Below, piece after piece: positions 35,101 to 41,467 of a stretch of DNA of 64,000 nucleotides; position 1 is the stretch's first letter, and each line of letters begins with the position of its first letter. The stretch comes from Cohnella herbarum (lineage in GTDB: Bacteria > Bacillota > Bacilli > Paenibacillales > Paenibacillaceae): positions 5,376,001 to 5,440,000 of the forward strand of contig NZ_CP051680.1 of the NCBI RefSeq assembly GCF_012849095.1, written 5' to 3'. A program made the translations under genes and the position numbers. The notes under the pieces were generated by a model. It saw nothing but the letters and a program-made list of their open reading frames with translations. It was not told the DNA's origin and made no database searches.

Positions 35101-35264
35101 ATTAACCCTTCCGAATCGAGTTCCCGATCTCTCAGATCCGCGACACCTTGGACGGTCTGAGCTATATTCTGCGGAGTGAGATAAAATATCCAGACGAGCC
35201 GCACGCCAAGCAGAACTAATAAGAACGATATGAGGATGAGAACTACTCTTCTAGACGTTAGCAT
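32193..35264 (-). CDS. Hybrid sensor kinase: 7TMR-DISM, HisKA-HATPase, receiver, LytS-type kinase
   Basis: A 1023-residue membrane signalling protein. After one N-terminal helix comes an extracellular 7TMR-DISM jelly-roll (about 45-195), then seven hydrophobic helices (about 200-405). The cytoplasm holds a complete histidine kinase (His432 in TSHELRNP, N box LLHNAAKF, G boxes DTGIGM and GLGLGL), a receiver domain (Asp745 in VIADVMMP) and a second, LytS-type kinase (His836 in QIQPHFLFN with its own ATPase motifs VENAVRHG and GIGLRN). The ATG at 35264 has GGAG six bases upstream; the longer TTG frame has none. It sits between atzF and the transporter. No partner response regulator is adjacent. 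Signal unknown; a ureide is possible. Confidence 0.9.
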   Translation of the reverse strand: MLTSRRVVLILISFLLVLLGVRLVWIFYLTPQNIAQTVQGVADLRDRELDSEGLISLRGEWEFYQNQLIMDNNGALPSPTERTMLQVPGKWNGPPFGYGSYRLRVLVNGDAEQIYGIKVPMIPSSSELFVNGKMLGRSGETGESADDYTARNVPYTAIFASDREEIEIVVQVANFDDRLGGGIFGPIVFGDGISISQNAQMSSWLQISLCLILLVHAAYSVILYFMGVRQRGLLYFFGLVVCAMISTLIDDSQLLLVWFPIDNDWSYRIFYIVYLGIAGFLMQFMSYLMPGSGRKRGLRAYTTVCVAYSLAALFLPVNWLTRMDALHTIIIMIPYLVISVLAFRSVTKGNKDTIFILMGVSAVTFNIIWGLIRASFWQEMGFYPMDMIAAFVAFASYWFKRYLRTSEQTVKHAMKMMEEDRLKDQFLARTSHELRNPLHAMLNIGHSLLRGNGNYDETANRENMELLVSVGKRMSLLLNDLLDLARLKENRINLQLRAVNVQGVVSGVLDMVRFMTEGKPIQLINRVPDDFPPVVADENRLVQILFNLLHNAAKFTNEGYIAVDASFRNGQAYVAVSDTGIGMNEDTKQVLFEPYEQGRGPIQAGDVSGLGLGLSICKQLVELHRGTISVTSSPNEGSEFTFTLPISDEDVPQDEVTREEVPAKALVMPDVMKETAAALLASGPELYKRDPADIANILVVDDDPVNLRVLEEVLAMESYEITKAKNGNEAIAILATKEWDLVIADVMMPRMSGFELSRAIRERYKIAELPILLLTARGQPEDIEAGFQAGANDYLVKPVDAMELKSRVRALTDGKKSFRERLRMEAAWLQAQIQPHFLFNTLTSIAALSELDTVRMRTLVEVFGNYLRASFDPRNLERIVPLRHELDLVRSYLYIEKERFENRLQVEWDVDESIHLTVPPLSIQPLVENAVRHGIMKRVGGGKIRIRIVEYEDCAEVRIEDDGVGMDESTRRRLLDDHGGQDRGIGLRNTNRRLKQLYGQGLRIISSPGSGTTIIFMVKKAKF

Positions 35265-35332
35265 ACGATTCTCCGTTCGGGCTCGACCTAGCTTGATCAA
35301 GCGTTACCCAAACTTTACCACAAAACAAATAA

Positions 35333-35360
35333 GACCGGATATCGGAACCCGAATCCGGTC
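35333..35360 (-). terminator. Terminator after atzF
   Basis: GACCGGAT and ATCCGGTC form an 8-bp stem, extended by an inner TCGG/CCGA, followed on the minus strand by TTATTTGTTTTG. It lies about 80 bases after the atzF stop and separates biuH-atzF from the kinase gene. Confidence 0.75.
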
Positions 35361-35437
35361 GATCGCTTTAAGGTAATTTGGGAGATTGGGGAACGATTTT
35401 GCCCGCATCCTTATCTAGCGCGCCTCACGCGGATCAT

Positions 35438-37198
35438 TCACTTTACTGATTTCCAGCCCCCATAGTCGGTGATATCCTCGGATCCTCTAGTCGAATAGGG
35501 TTCGCAGACGAACCCGGGAACTTCCGTTCCATCTTCTAGTTCGACCTTGCCTATCCCAAGAGGTGCCGGTATGTTAGCCACGAAATGCCCGAACTTATCG
35601 AGCGGCATTTCCCACACCTCAAGAGCAATGGATTTGCCGTCTTCGGGTCGTTTAACTAAGCCTGGCTTAGCCGGGTTGGTCGATAGCTTAAACATCCTGT
35701 ACTTTTCAACCGTTCTGTCTTCGCGTAAAAACCTTGCTCCGTATTGCAGCATCTGCGTCTCAAGTGCCAATCCCCTCATGTGTAAGCCGCAAACTGCCAC
35801 AAGCGTATGTTTAGGCGTTGGTTGCATCGTTGTTTTATGTCCTTCTCCGCTTACGAAGAACTGTGCCGCTCCAATCGCATAACCTTCGTTAGAAGCTAGA
35901 GAGAATATCGTAATTCCGAACGGCAGCTTCTCATCCGCAGCTTCCGCGGGTACGGCCACCCCGAACAAATCCAGCAGATTACAATGATTCGTATAGGTTC
36001 CCATTTCCGTATTCGTCTTAATGGGGTCATTGCGAACTTGCTCCCGCGTCCAGGTTCCACCCGCCGTCGGCATGATAAGCACCGCACCCTTCAACAGCTT
36101 GTTCGTCTCAAGCTTAATCGACTGAAGAGCATGCATGGCGCGGAACACCGATGCTCCATCGTATTTCGAAGCCGATCCCGAGCGCAATATTCTTTCCGTA
36201 ACCGGCAATACGCTGTTGGGATGCGCATCTATGAAGCTACCGAGACCCGCCCATCTTTCCTCGACGAACGGCCCTCCGTACAACAAGTTCGCCGCCTGGT
36301 GAAAACCGCGAACATCCACATACTCAATTGGAATCCTTAATTGCTCGAGACGTCGGACCGCCTTCTTCCACGCTTGTTCGTATTCACTTGCATAGGGTCC
36401 GTAAAAGTGTAGCGACCCTTCCGGCAATAACAACTTGCAAGGAATAGCCGCTTGAGGCAATGGCAGTTCCTTCGACCATGGATCCGACTCATCCGGTCCT
36501 CGTACGATGCGGTCGACTTCCAGCGCATCTTCCAGGCTATTCGTGAACGCCGTTACGCAATCCAAGCTTGCGCTTGCCGGCACAACTCCTCGGATCGGCC
36601 AAGAGCCAAGGCTGGGCTTATATCCGAATATCCCGTTTAACGATGCAGGAACGCGCCCTGAACCGGCCGTGTCCGTTCCCAGGGAGAACGCGACGTGTCC
36701 GCGGGCGACCGCCACTGCCGAACCGGAGCTAGAGCCTCCGCTAATAAGTTCGCCCCTTAAAGCGTTGTGCGTTTCGCCATAAGGACTTCTGACGCCTACA
36801 AGACCCGTCGCGAACTGGTCCATATTCGTCTTTCCGATCGGGATAGCCCCAGCCGCTATTAGTCTCTCGACGACCGTGGCGTTGTCCTTAGGCACATATT
36901 GATAATCCGGACATGCAGCCGTAGTCGGAATGCCCGCCCAATCGATGTTGTCTTTGATCCCGAACGGTATGCCCCATAGCGGACAGACGGACGGATTTAG
37001 TTCGGAGAGCCGATCGAGGTACGGGCGGATACGCTCCATGCGCGGCGGAGTAATCCATATGTTCTTGTCGGCGTCCTCTTCGGCGCGCCGAATGATTTCC
37101 GTTACGACTTCTTCCGGAGAGGTTTCACCGGATCGATAGGCGTTGCGCAATTGCTCAATGGACAATGGAGTAGATTGATCCTGCAATTGGAGTTTCAT
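35438..37198 (-). CDS. atzF: Allophanate hydrolase
   Basis: A 586-residue enzyme that converts allophanate to ammonia and carbon dioxide. The amidase-signature domain covers about residues 10-450, with Ser-cisSer-Lys residues in GIPFGIKDN (Lys82), ISGGSSSGSAVA (about 156-158) and GTDTAGSGR (Ser180). The C-terminal domain (about 465-580; VCGLHMRGLALETQML, GEVWEMP-like VWEMPLDKFG) is the one found in full-length AtzF near 600 residues. No urea carboxylase partner is present, so the allophanate must come from biuret. biuH is immediately upstream (3-base gap). Confidence 0.95.
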   Translation of the reverse strand: MKLQLQDQSTPLSIEQLRNAYRSGETSPEEVVTEIIRRAEEDADKNIWITPPRMERIRPYLDRLSELNPSVCPLWGIPFGIKDNIDWAGIPTTAACPDYQYVPKDNATVVERLIAAGAIPIGKTNMDQFATGLVGVRSPYGETHNALRGELISGGSSSGSAVAVARGHVAFSLGTDTAGSGRVPASLNGIFGYKPSLGSWPIRGVVPASASLDCVTAFTNSLEDALEVDRIVRGPDESDPWSKELPLPQAAIPCKLLLPEGSLHFYGPYASEYEQAWKKAVRRLEQLRIPIEYVDVRGFHQAANLLYGGPFVEERWAGLGSFIDAHPNSVLPVTERILRSGSASKYDGASVFRAMHALQSIKLETNKLLKGAVLIMPTAGGTWTREQVRNDPIKTNTEMGTYTNHCNLLDLFGVAVPAEAADEKLPFGITIFSLASNEGYAIGAAQFFVSGEGHKTTMQPTPKHTLVAVCGLHMRGLALETQMLQYGARFLREDRTVEKYRMFKLSTNPAKPGLVKRPEDGKSIALEVWEMPLDKFGHFVANIPAPLGIGKVELEDGTEVPGFVCEPYSTRGSEDITDYGGWKSVK

Positions 37199-37201
37199 CG
37201 T

Positions 37202-37909
37202 TCATCCGCCTCTCTGCTCGCTGAGGGATAACGATGCAAGCGACTCCGCCACCTTAACCGAATCGGATACGCTACCGAACACCCCGCCTTGCATGGTCAC
37301 CATCTTAAGTGCGGCTGAATGGTTATCGGGATCCGTTGCGCCCGTACAGTCTTCTAAGATCAAACATTCGTAACCCCGATCGTTCGCTTCGCGCATGGTC
37401 GTATGCACGCACACATCGGTCGTAATTCCCGTTAAAATCAAGTTCTGAATTCCCCTCGTTCGTAGTACGAGATCGAGATCCGTCGCGTAGAAACTGCCTT
37501 TACCCGGTTTGTCGATAATGATCTCGCCGGATATCGGAGCTAGCTCTTCGATGATCTGCCAGCCGGGCTCGCCCCGAACGAGAATTCGTCCCGCCGGTCC
37601 CGGAGATCCGATCTCCGCTCCGATTTGTTTGCTGCGCCACCTCTTATTGTCCGGTAGATCGGATAAATCCGGACGATGACCTTCCCGAGTATGAATAATC
37701 GTGAAACCCGGAATCTCTCTCGTCAGCTTTAACAATCGCTTGATGGGTTCAATCGCCCGACGAGTTAGCGATAAATCGTATCCCATTCGGTCGACATAAC
37801 CCCCTTTGCCGCAAAAGTCGATTTGCATATCGATCACGATCAGAGCCGTATTATCGGCTCTCAGCTGGCCATTATAAGGGTACGCGTAAGGATTTGCTTC
37901 AATAAACAT
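37202..37909 (-). CDS. biuH: Biuret amidohydrolase
   Basis: A 235-residue isochorismatase-fold cysteine hydrolase that hydrolyses biuret to allophanate. The triad residues are Asp27 (VIDMQIDFC), Lys134 (IIDKPGKGSF) and Cys167 (TTDVCVHTT). Segments typical of characterised BiuH are GKGGYVDRMGYDLSLTRR, REGHRPDLSDLPDNKRWRSK and MVTMQGGVFGSVSDS. AAAGGAGCGGGAACG precedes the ATG. It is first in a two-gene operon with atzF, giving a complete biuret-to-ammonia path. Confidence 0.92.
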   Translation of the reverse strand: MFIEANPYAYPYNGQLRADNTALIVIDMQIDFCGKGGYVDRMGYDLSLTRRAIEPIKRLLKLTREIPGFTIIHTREGHRPDLSDLPDNKRWRSKQIGAEIGSPGPAGRILVRGEPGWQIIEELAPISGEIIIDKPGKGSFYATDLDLVLRTRGIQNLILTGITTDVCVHTTMREANDRGYECLILEDCTGATDPDNHSAALKMVTMQGGVFGSVSDSVKVAESLASLSLSEQRGG

Positions 37910-37935
37910 CGTTCCCGCTCCTTTGCGTTATGATT

Positions 37936-37970
37936 ATGTTATATATATCATTTATTTGTTATATTATATA
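37936..37970 (-). promoter_or_regulatory. AT-rich palindromes before biuH (possible operator and promoter)
   Basis: ATGTTATATATCAT (37936-37949) and the near-perfect palindrome GTTATATTATATAAC (37956-37970) lie 27-60 bases upstream of the biuH start. On the minus strand the second contains TATAAT, a good -10 hexamer. A similar ATGTTATATAAC occurs before the transporter ATPase gene. A shared regulator is inferred. Confidence 0.45.
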
Positions 37971-38100
37971 ACATCATTGATGAGGAGTCATTGTTTAAGG
38001 ATCATAATCAGAATCGAGCATTTTTGTGTTCTGATCATAGGTTTGATGAACGCAAAAAATACGACGAACCATAAATAGACCCTCTACATATTCCGTAGAA

Positions 38101-38576
38101 GGCCCGTTCTCATCCCACTCCCCATATGCAAAAAACCGATTCCTTTTCAGGAATCGGGCTCGTTTTTCTTATATGGCGGAGAGAGTGGGATTCGCTCCGT
38201 CTCTGCGTATTAGTGGCCTTCGGCACATTCACGCTCAATGCGACTATCACGCCGGGGCCTACGAACATGCCTTTTGGCATGTTCGCTTAACGGCCCGTTC
38301 TCATCCCACTCGCCATACGCAAAAAACCGATTCCTTTTCAGGAATCGGGCTCGTTTTTCTTATATGGCGGAGAGAGTGGGATTCGCTCCGTCTCTGCGTG
38401 TTAGTGGCCTTCGGCACATTCACGCTCAATGCGACTATCACGCCGGGGCCTACGAACATGCCTTTTGGCATATTCGCTTAACGGCCCGTTCTCATCCCAC
38501 TCGCCATATGCAAAAAACCGATTCCTTTTCAGGAATCGGGCTCGTTTTTCTTATATGGCGGAGAGAGTGGGATTCG
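38101..38576 (-). repeat. 191-bp tandem repeats carrying the 3' end of tRNA-Ser
   Basis: Two full units (38101-38291, 38292-38482) and a partial third (38483-38576) repeat with an exact 191-bp period. Each contains, read leftward, the last 21 bases of tRNA-Ser including CCA, then the tRNA terminator (CCGATTCCT-GAAA-AGGAATCGG-TTTTTT), then about 120 bases with a GAACATGCC/GGCATGTTC hairpin. The third copy runs into the intact tRNA; sequence identity stops inside the T loop. Between 37971 and 38100 nothing else is recognised. Confidence 0.9.
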
Positions 38577-38646
38577 AACCCACGCACGCCTCGCGACGCC
38601 TAGTTGATTTCGAGTCAACCCCCTTGGGCCTCTTGGGTACCTCTCC
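38559..38646 (-). tRNA. tRNA-Ser (anticodon CGA)
   Basis: An 88-base class II tRNA with long variable arm; CCA is encoded at 38556-38558. Acceptor GGAGAGG pairs with TCTCTCC. The anticodon stem GTTGA/TCAAC encloses loop CTCGAAA, giving anticodon CGA (reads UCG). The T arm is GTGGG-TTCGAAT-CCCAC. A hairpin terminator with T6 follows about 10 bases after CCA and is repeated twice more downstream. Confidence 0.96.
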
Positions 38647-38720
38647 GCAGCAAGAATAATAATATCAAATAATGGACGGACATGCAACTGGATCGTTCAT
38701 CCATATTTTCGCTCCGTTGT

Positions 38721-38939
38721 TTACTCCCCTTCTCCCTGTGGATCCCCACCGGCCGACTTCAAAACCTTCTTCAGGCTCTTCTCGAACTTGGCGCGAGGAA
38801 GAAGAATACTATGTTTGCACTTTACGCACTTGATCCGGATATCCATCCCCATACGGATGATCTCCATCTCATTCGCTCCGCATGGATGCTGCTTCTTCAT
38901 TAGCACGATATCGCCGAGTTCAAACTGTTTCCGCTCCAT
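38721..38939 (-). CDS. DUF951 family protein (YyzM-like)
   Basis: A 72-residue protein of unknown function with the family's FELGDIVLMKKQHPCGANEM and IRMGMDIRIKCVKCKHSILLPR segments. The CVKC pair plus an upstream Cys (HPCG) could bind zinc. The basic, beta-rich sequence resembles small nucleic-acid-binding folds. It is conserved near oriC in Firmicutes. About 46 bases separate it from the MscS-type gene upstream on the same strand. Confidence 0.85.
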   Translation of the reverse strand: MERKQFELGDIVLMKKQHPCGANEMEIIRMGMDIRIKCVKCKHSILLPRAKFEKSLKKVLKSAGGDPQGEGE

Positions 38940-38985
38940 TAAGTTTCCCTCCCCCGACCCCGCATGTTCGATCCTATTGACGACA

Positions 38986-39849
38986 TTACGTAGTCGCTTC
39001 CGTCCTTGACGTTTCGAATGCCTTCTTAAGCTCCGTGTTAATTAACCGGGTCACTTCTCCGGTCGTGTTCGGTTTACACCTGGCCGTAATTCGTATCGTC
39101 ATCTGGTTCAGCGCCAACGTCTGGATGCCTAGCACTTCGGGTGTAGCCGTAATGTTAGCATCGTTAATTTGGACGAGAACGCCCCGGATCGTATTCATCA
39201 TTTCTTCAATCGTGTTCTCATAAGCAATCGTTATGTCGATAACCGCGAGCAAAGGATTAACGGAAAAATTCGTCACTTCATTAATGAGGCCGTTAGGAAT
39301 GATGTGAACCTCGCCCGTCCAATTTCTTATCCTTGTGGCGCGCAGTCCGATCATCTCGACCGTCCCTTTGAAATCCTTCGACTGAATGACGTCCCCTACG
39401 GCAAACTGATCCTCGAAAATAATGAAAAATCCGGTAATGACGTCTTTGACCAAACTTTGAGCTCCGAAGCCGATGGCCAGCCCGATTACACCCGCGCCGG
39501 CGAGTAAAGGCGCAATCTGAATATTAAACTCTCCTAGGATGAGGAGGATCGCTATGAAATTAAAGATATACGAAGCCGTATTTTTCATCAACCTGGCCAT
39601 CGTCTGAACGCGTCTTACTCTCAGCTTTAACCGCTTCGATTTTTTCTCGTGCGTCACATGATCGATGAATCGGTTGACGACGATCAAGACGAGCCGGGTG
39701 ATGACAAAGATCAAAATAATCCGCAGAAGTACCATAGACGCCGACGTCCACATTTCCGTATCGCGAATCATATCCCATATCTGATCAATGAATTGATTCC
39801 ACGGGTTTTTGTGGGGGACAACTTGTTCTACTGCATATAAAGAACGCAT
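38986..39849 (-). CDS. Small-conductance mechanosensitive channel (MscS family)
   Basis: A 287-residue membrane protein with three N-terminal hydrophobic helices. The pore helix GAGVIGLAIGFGAQSLVKDVITG (about 118-140) is the MscS hallmark, followed by the beta domain (FAVGDVIQ, GTVEMIGLRATRIR, IPNGLINEVTN) and an alpha/beta C-terminal domain. It opens under membrane tension to release solutes on hypo-osmotic shock. Length matches the YkuT/YggB type. Same strand as the DUF951 and DUF3343 genes. Confidence 0.92.
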   Translation of the reverse strand: MRSLYAVEQVVPHKNPWNQFIDQIWDMIRDTEMWTSASMVLLRIILIFVITRLVLIVVNRFIDHVTHEKKSKRLKLRVRRVQTMARLMKNTASYIFNFIAILLILGEFNIQIAPLLAGAGVIGLAIGFGAQSLVKDVITGFFIIFEDQFAVGDVIQSKDFKGTVEMIGLRATRIRNWTGEVHIIPNGLINEVTNFSVNPLLAVIDITIAYENTIEEMMNTIRGVLVQINDANITATPEVLGIQTLALNQMTIRITARCKPNTTGEVTRLINTELKKAFETSRTEATT

Positions 39850-39892
39850 ACTTCAAATCTCCTTACTAAAAAAACTATTCTTGCGTATCGTA

Positions 39893-40138
39893 TCAAGCAA
39901 TCTCCGAATATCCGTCCGGCGTTTTCTCGAACAAACCCCTGATCTCTACGTTTTCCGATAGAATAATTAGTTTGACTTGATCCAATTCGAGGCTAGGAAA
40001 CGCAATCGATAAAGCGCACCCCGCCGTGATTTCTTTCGGTGTCGGACAAATGTCGATTTCGATATCCGCATACTCGAGGAGCATCTCCGCTCGCAGCGCT
40101 TGTTGAGTGGAATCGAAGGCGATTAAGAGAGTGTCCAT
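39893..40138 (-). CDS. DUF3343 family protein (putative Se/S carrier-like)
   Basis: An 81-residue protein with the DUF3343 pattern: an N-terminal LIAFDSTQQALRAEMLL, then CPTPKEITAGCALSIAF, where the Cys in the AGC turn is the family's conserved residue. The family is described as putative Se/S-carrier-like and often lies near cysteine-desulfurase-like enzymes; such an enzyme is encoded at 41468 here. A good AGGAGG-like site (AGGAGGTATTCGCG) precedes the ATG. Confidence 0.8.
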   Translation of the reverse strand: MDTLLIAFDSTQQALRAEMLLEYADIEIDICPTPKEITAGCALSIAFPSLELDQVKLIILSENVEIRGLFEKTPDGYSEIA

Positions 40139-40270
40139 CGCGAATACCTCCTGCTTACAAGTATAACAAACTTACAATCCTTATCCTTTCTAAGCGATTC
40201 GGAATTTATTGGTTTTTCGTCGTTATTGGCCGTCCCAGGTCGGCCAAATCTATTTATGCTTGTCGTCCAA

Positions 40271-40300
40271 GTATAAATACGCTCTTTCGTCCATATACTA
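40271..40300 (+). promoter_or_regulatory. Possible SigF/SigG promoter for yyaC
   Basis: GTATA (40271-40275), 16 bases, then CATATACTA (40292-40300) resembles forespore sigma-factor promoters (GYATA, then CATNNTA-like). It is 34 bases before the yyaC start. The B. subtilis gene is forespore-expressed, so the match is plausible but unproven. Elsewhere in 40139-40333 nothing is recognised. Confidence 0.35.
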
Positions 40301-40333
40301 GTAACATACTAGGGTAGGAGGCGAATCGGACGA

Positions 40334-40966
40334 ATGAACGGCGCGTGGGAGAAACGTCCGGGCTCCGCACCGGATTCAGCGGCGCTCTCTTTAAAGATTC
40401 CTTTTAACGAACCAACCGTCTTAAACCGACTGTCGCAGAATCTTGAATATTATTTAGATGCGTTACCGCAAGATCGTCGGATCGTCATCGTATGCGTAGG
40501 TACCGATCGCTCCACGGGAGACTCTCTAGGACCATTAGTCGGCACGGCACTAGCTAGGGAATACAGCACTTCCTTCGATCTCTACGGCACCCTGGAGGAG
40601 CCGGTACACGCCATGAACCTAGGGGATACCTTGCTTAAGATCTCGAGAAGCTCGCGGCAACCCTTCGTCATCGCCGTAGACGCCTGTCTTGGACAAGTAT
40701 CCAGCGTCGGATGCATACAAGTCGGATCCGGTCCCGTAAGGCCCGGAGCAGGCGTTAACAAGGAGCTGCCGCCTGTTGGAGATATCCATATGACCGGCAT
40801 CGTGAACGTCGGAGGATTCATGGAATATTTCGTCCTTCAGAACACCCGCTTAAATCTCGTCGTGAAGATGTCGGAAATCATTGCTCAAAGTCTATTAAGC
40901 GCTGTACATAAGACACGCAGTAACAGTAGCAGTAGTTCGGTTATCCCTTTTGCGTTGCCAGATTGA
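40334..40966 (+). CDS. yyaC: Sporulation protein YyaC (Gpr-like fold)
   Basis: A 210-residue protein with the YyaC core: RIVIVCVGTDRSTGDSLGPLVGT, EEPVHAMNLGDTL, FVIAVDACLG and GSGPVRPGAGVNKELPPVGDIHMTGIVN. The fold resembles the germination protease Gpr and HybD-type peptidases; GTDRSTGDSLGP and AVDACLG are likely active-site segments. It is expected in the forespore. GTAGGAGG precedes the ATG at about 12 bases. Its 3' end overlaps the convergent DUF4446 gene by 26 bases. Confidence 0.9.
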   Translation: MNGAWEKRPGSAPDSAALSLKIPFNEPTVLNRLSQNLEYYLDALPQDRRIVIVCVGTDRSTGDSLGPLVGTALAREYSTSFDLYGTLEEPVHAMNLGDTLLKISRSSRQPFVIAVDACLGQVSSVGCIQVGSGPVRPGAGVNKELPPVGDIHMTGIVNVGGFMEYFVLQNTRLNLVVKMSEIIAQSLLSAVHKTRSNSSSSSVIPFALPD

Positions 40967-41453
40967 TCGCGATCTTCTCTTCCGGCGTCAGCATGTAGGC
41001 AGATTGTCCTTTGTCGATCGGCTTCGCGTACAGGAACGTTTGTTCCCGACCATGAATGCCGGTGATGACGACCCCGTCTTGATCATCATTAATGAAGGCT
41101 ACCGAGAAGCTAAGATCGCTTCCGGAATCCGAGAACGCGTTAAACCGATGAACGCCGATTCGCCCTTTCAAGGTCGATAGGCGTTTTTCTTGTTGCTCCA
41201 GCTTCTCGCCTTGAACAAGCTGCCGATTATCCATGGACGAGATTCTTTCATGCAATGCGTTCATAACCTCTTCCATGTTGTGTACGCCCGTATCTCCAAC
41301 GATCTTGCGCTGAGCTTCTTTTAACTTCCTCAATTTACTTGTGACGACTATGAGCCATATGAATAATATCAAGAGCAGCAGACCTACACCTGCCGCAATG
41401 GCGATCACGATTTGTTCATTCCAACCTTCCATGTTTCCTGTCTCCCCCGTCAT
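40941..41453 (-). CDS. DUF4446 family membrane protein
   Basis: A 170-residue protein with one N-terminal transmembrane helix (about 14-35), a helical stretch (about 40-95, likely coiled coil) and a C-terminal domain with GVHRFNAFSDSGSDLSFSVAFINDDQDGVVITGIHGREQ, the DUF4446 signature (not more than a fragment quoted is needed: RFNAFSDSGSDLSFSVAF). Function unknown. It lies 14 bases after the aminotransferase gene on the same strand and overlaps yyaC tail to tail, so antisense effects on the two messages are possible. Confidence 0.85.
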   Translation of the reverse strand: MTGETGNMEGWNEQIVIAIAAGVGLLLLILFIWLIVVTSKLRKLKEAQRKIVGDTGVHNMEEVMNALHERISSMDNRQLVQGEKLEQQEKRLSTLKGRIGVHRFNAFSDSGSDLSFSVAFINDDQDGVVITGIHGREQTFLYAKPIDKGQSAYMLTPEEKIAINLATQKG

Positions 41454-41467
41454 CCCTTGCTCTGATC

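Noticed and set aside
38173..38659. Open frames of 76-121 residues beginning MAERVGF
   Set aside because: They are translations of the 191-bp repeat and the tRNA-Ser region in the wrong strand; no ribosome binding site and repeated only because the DNA is.
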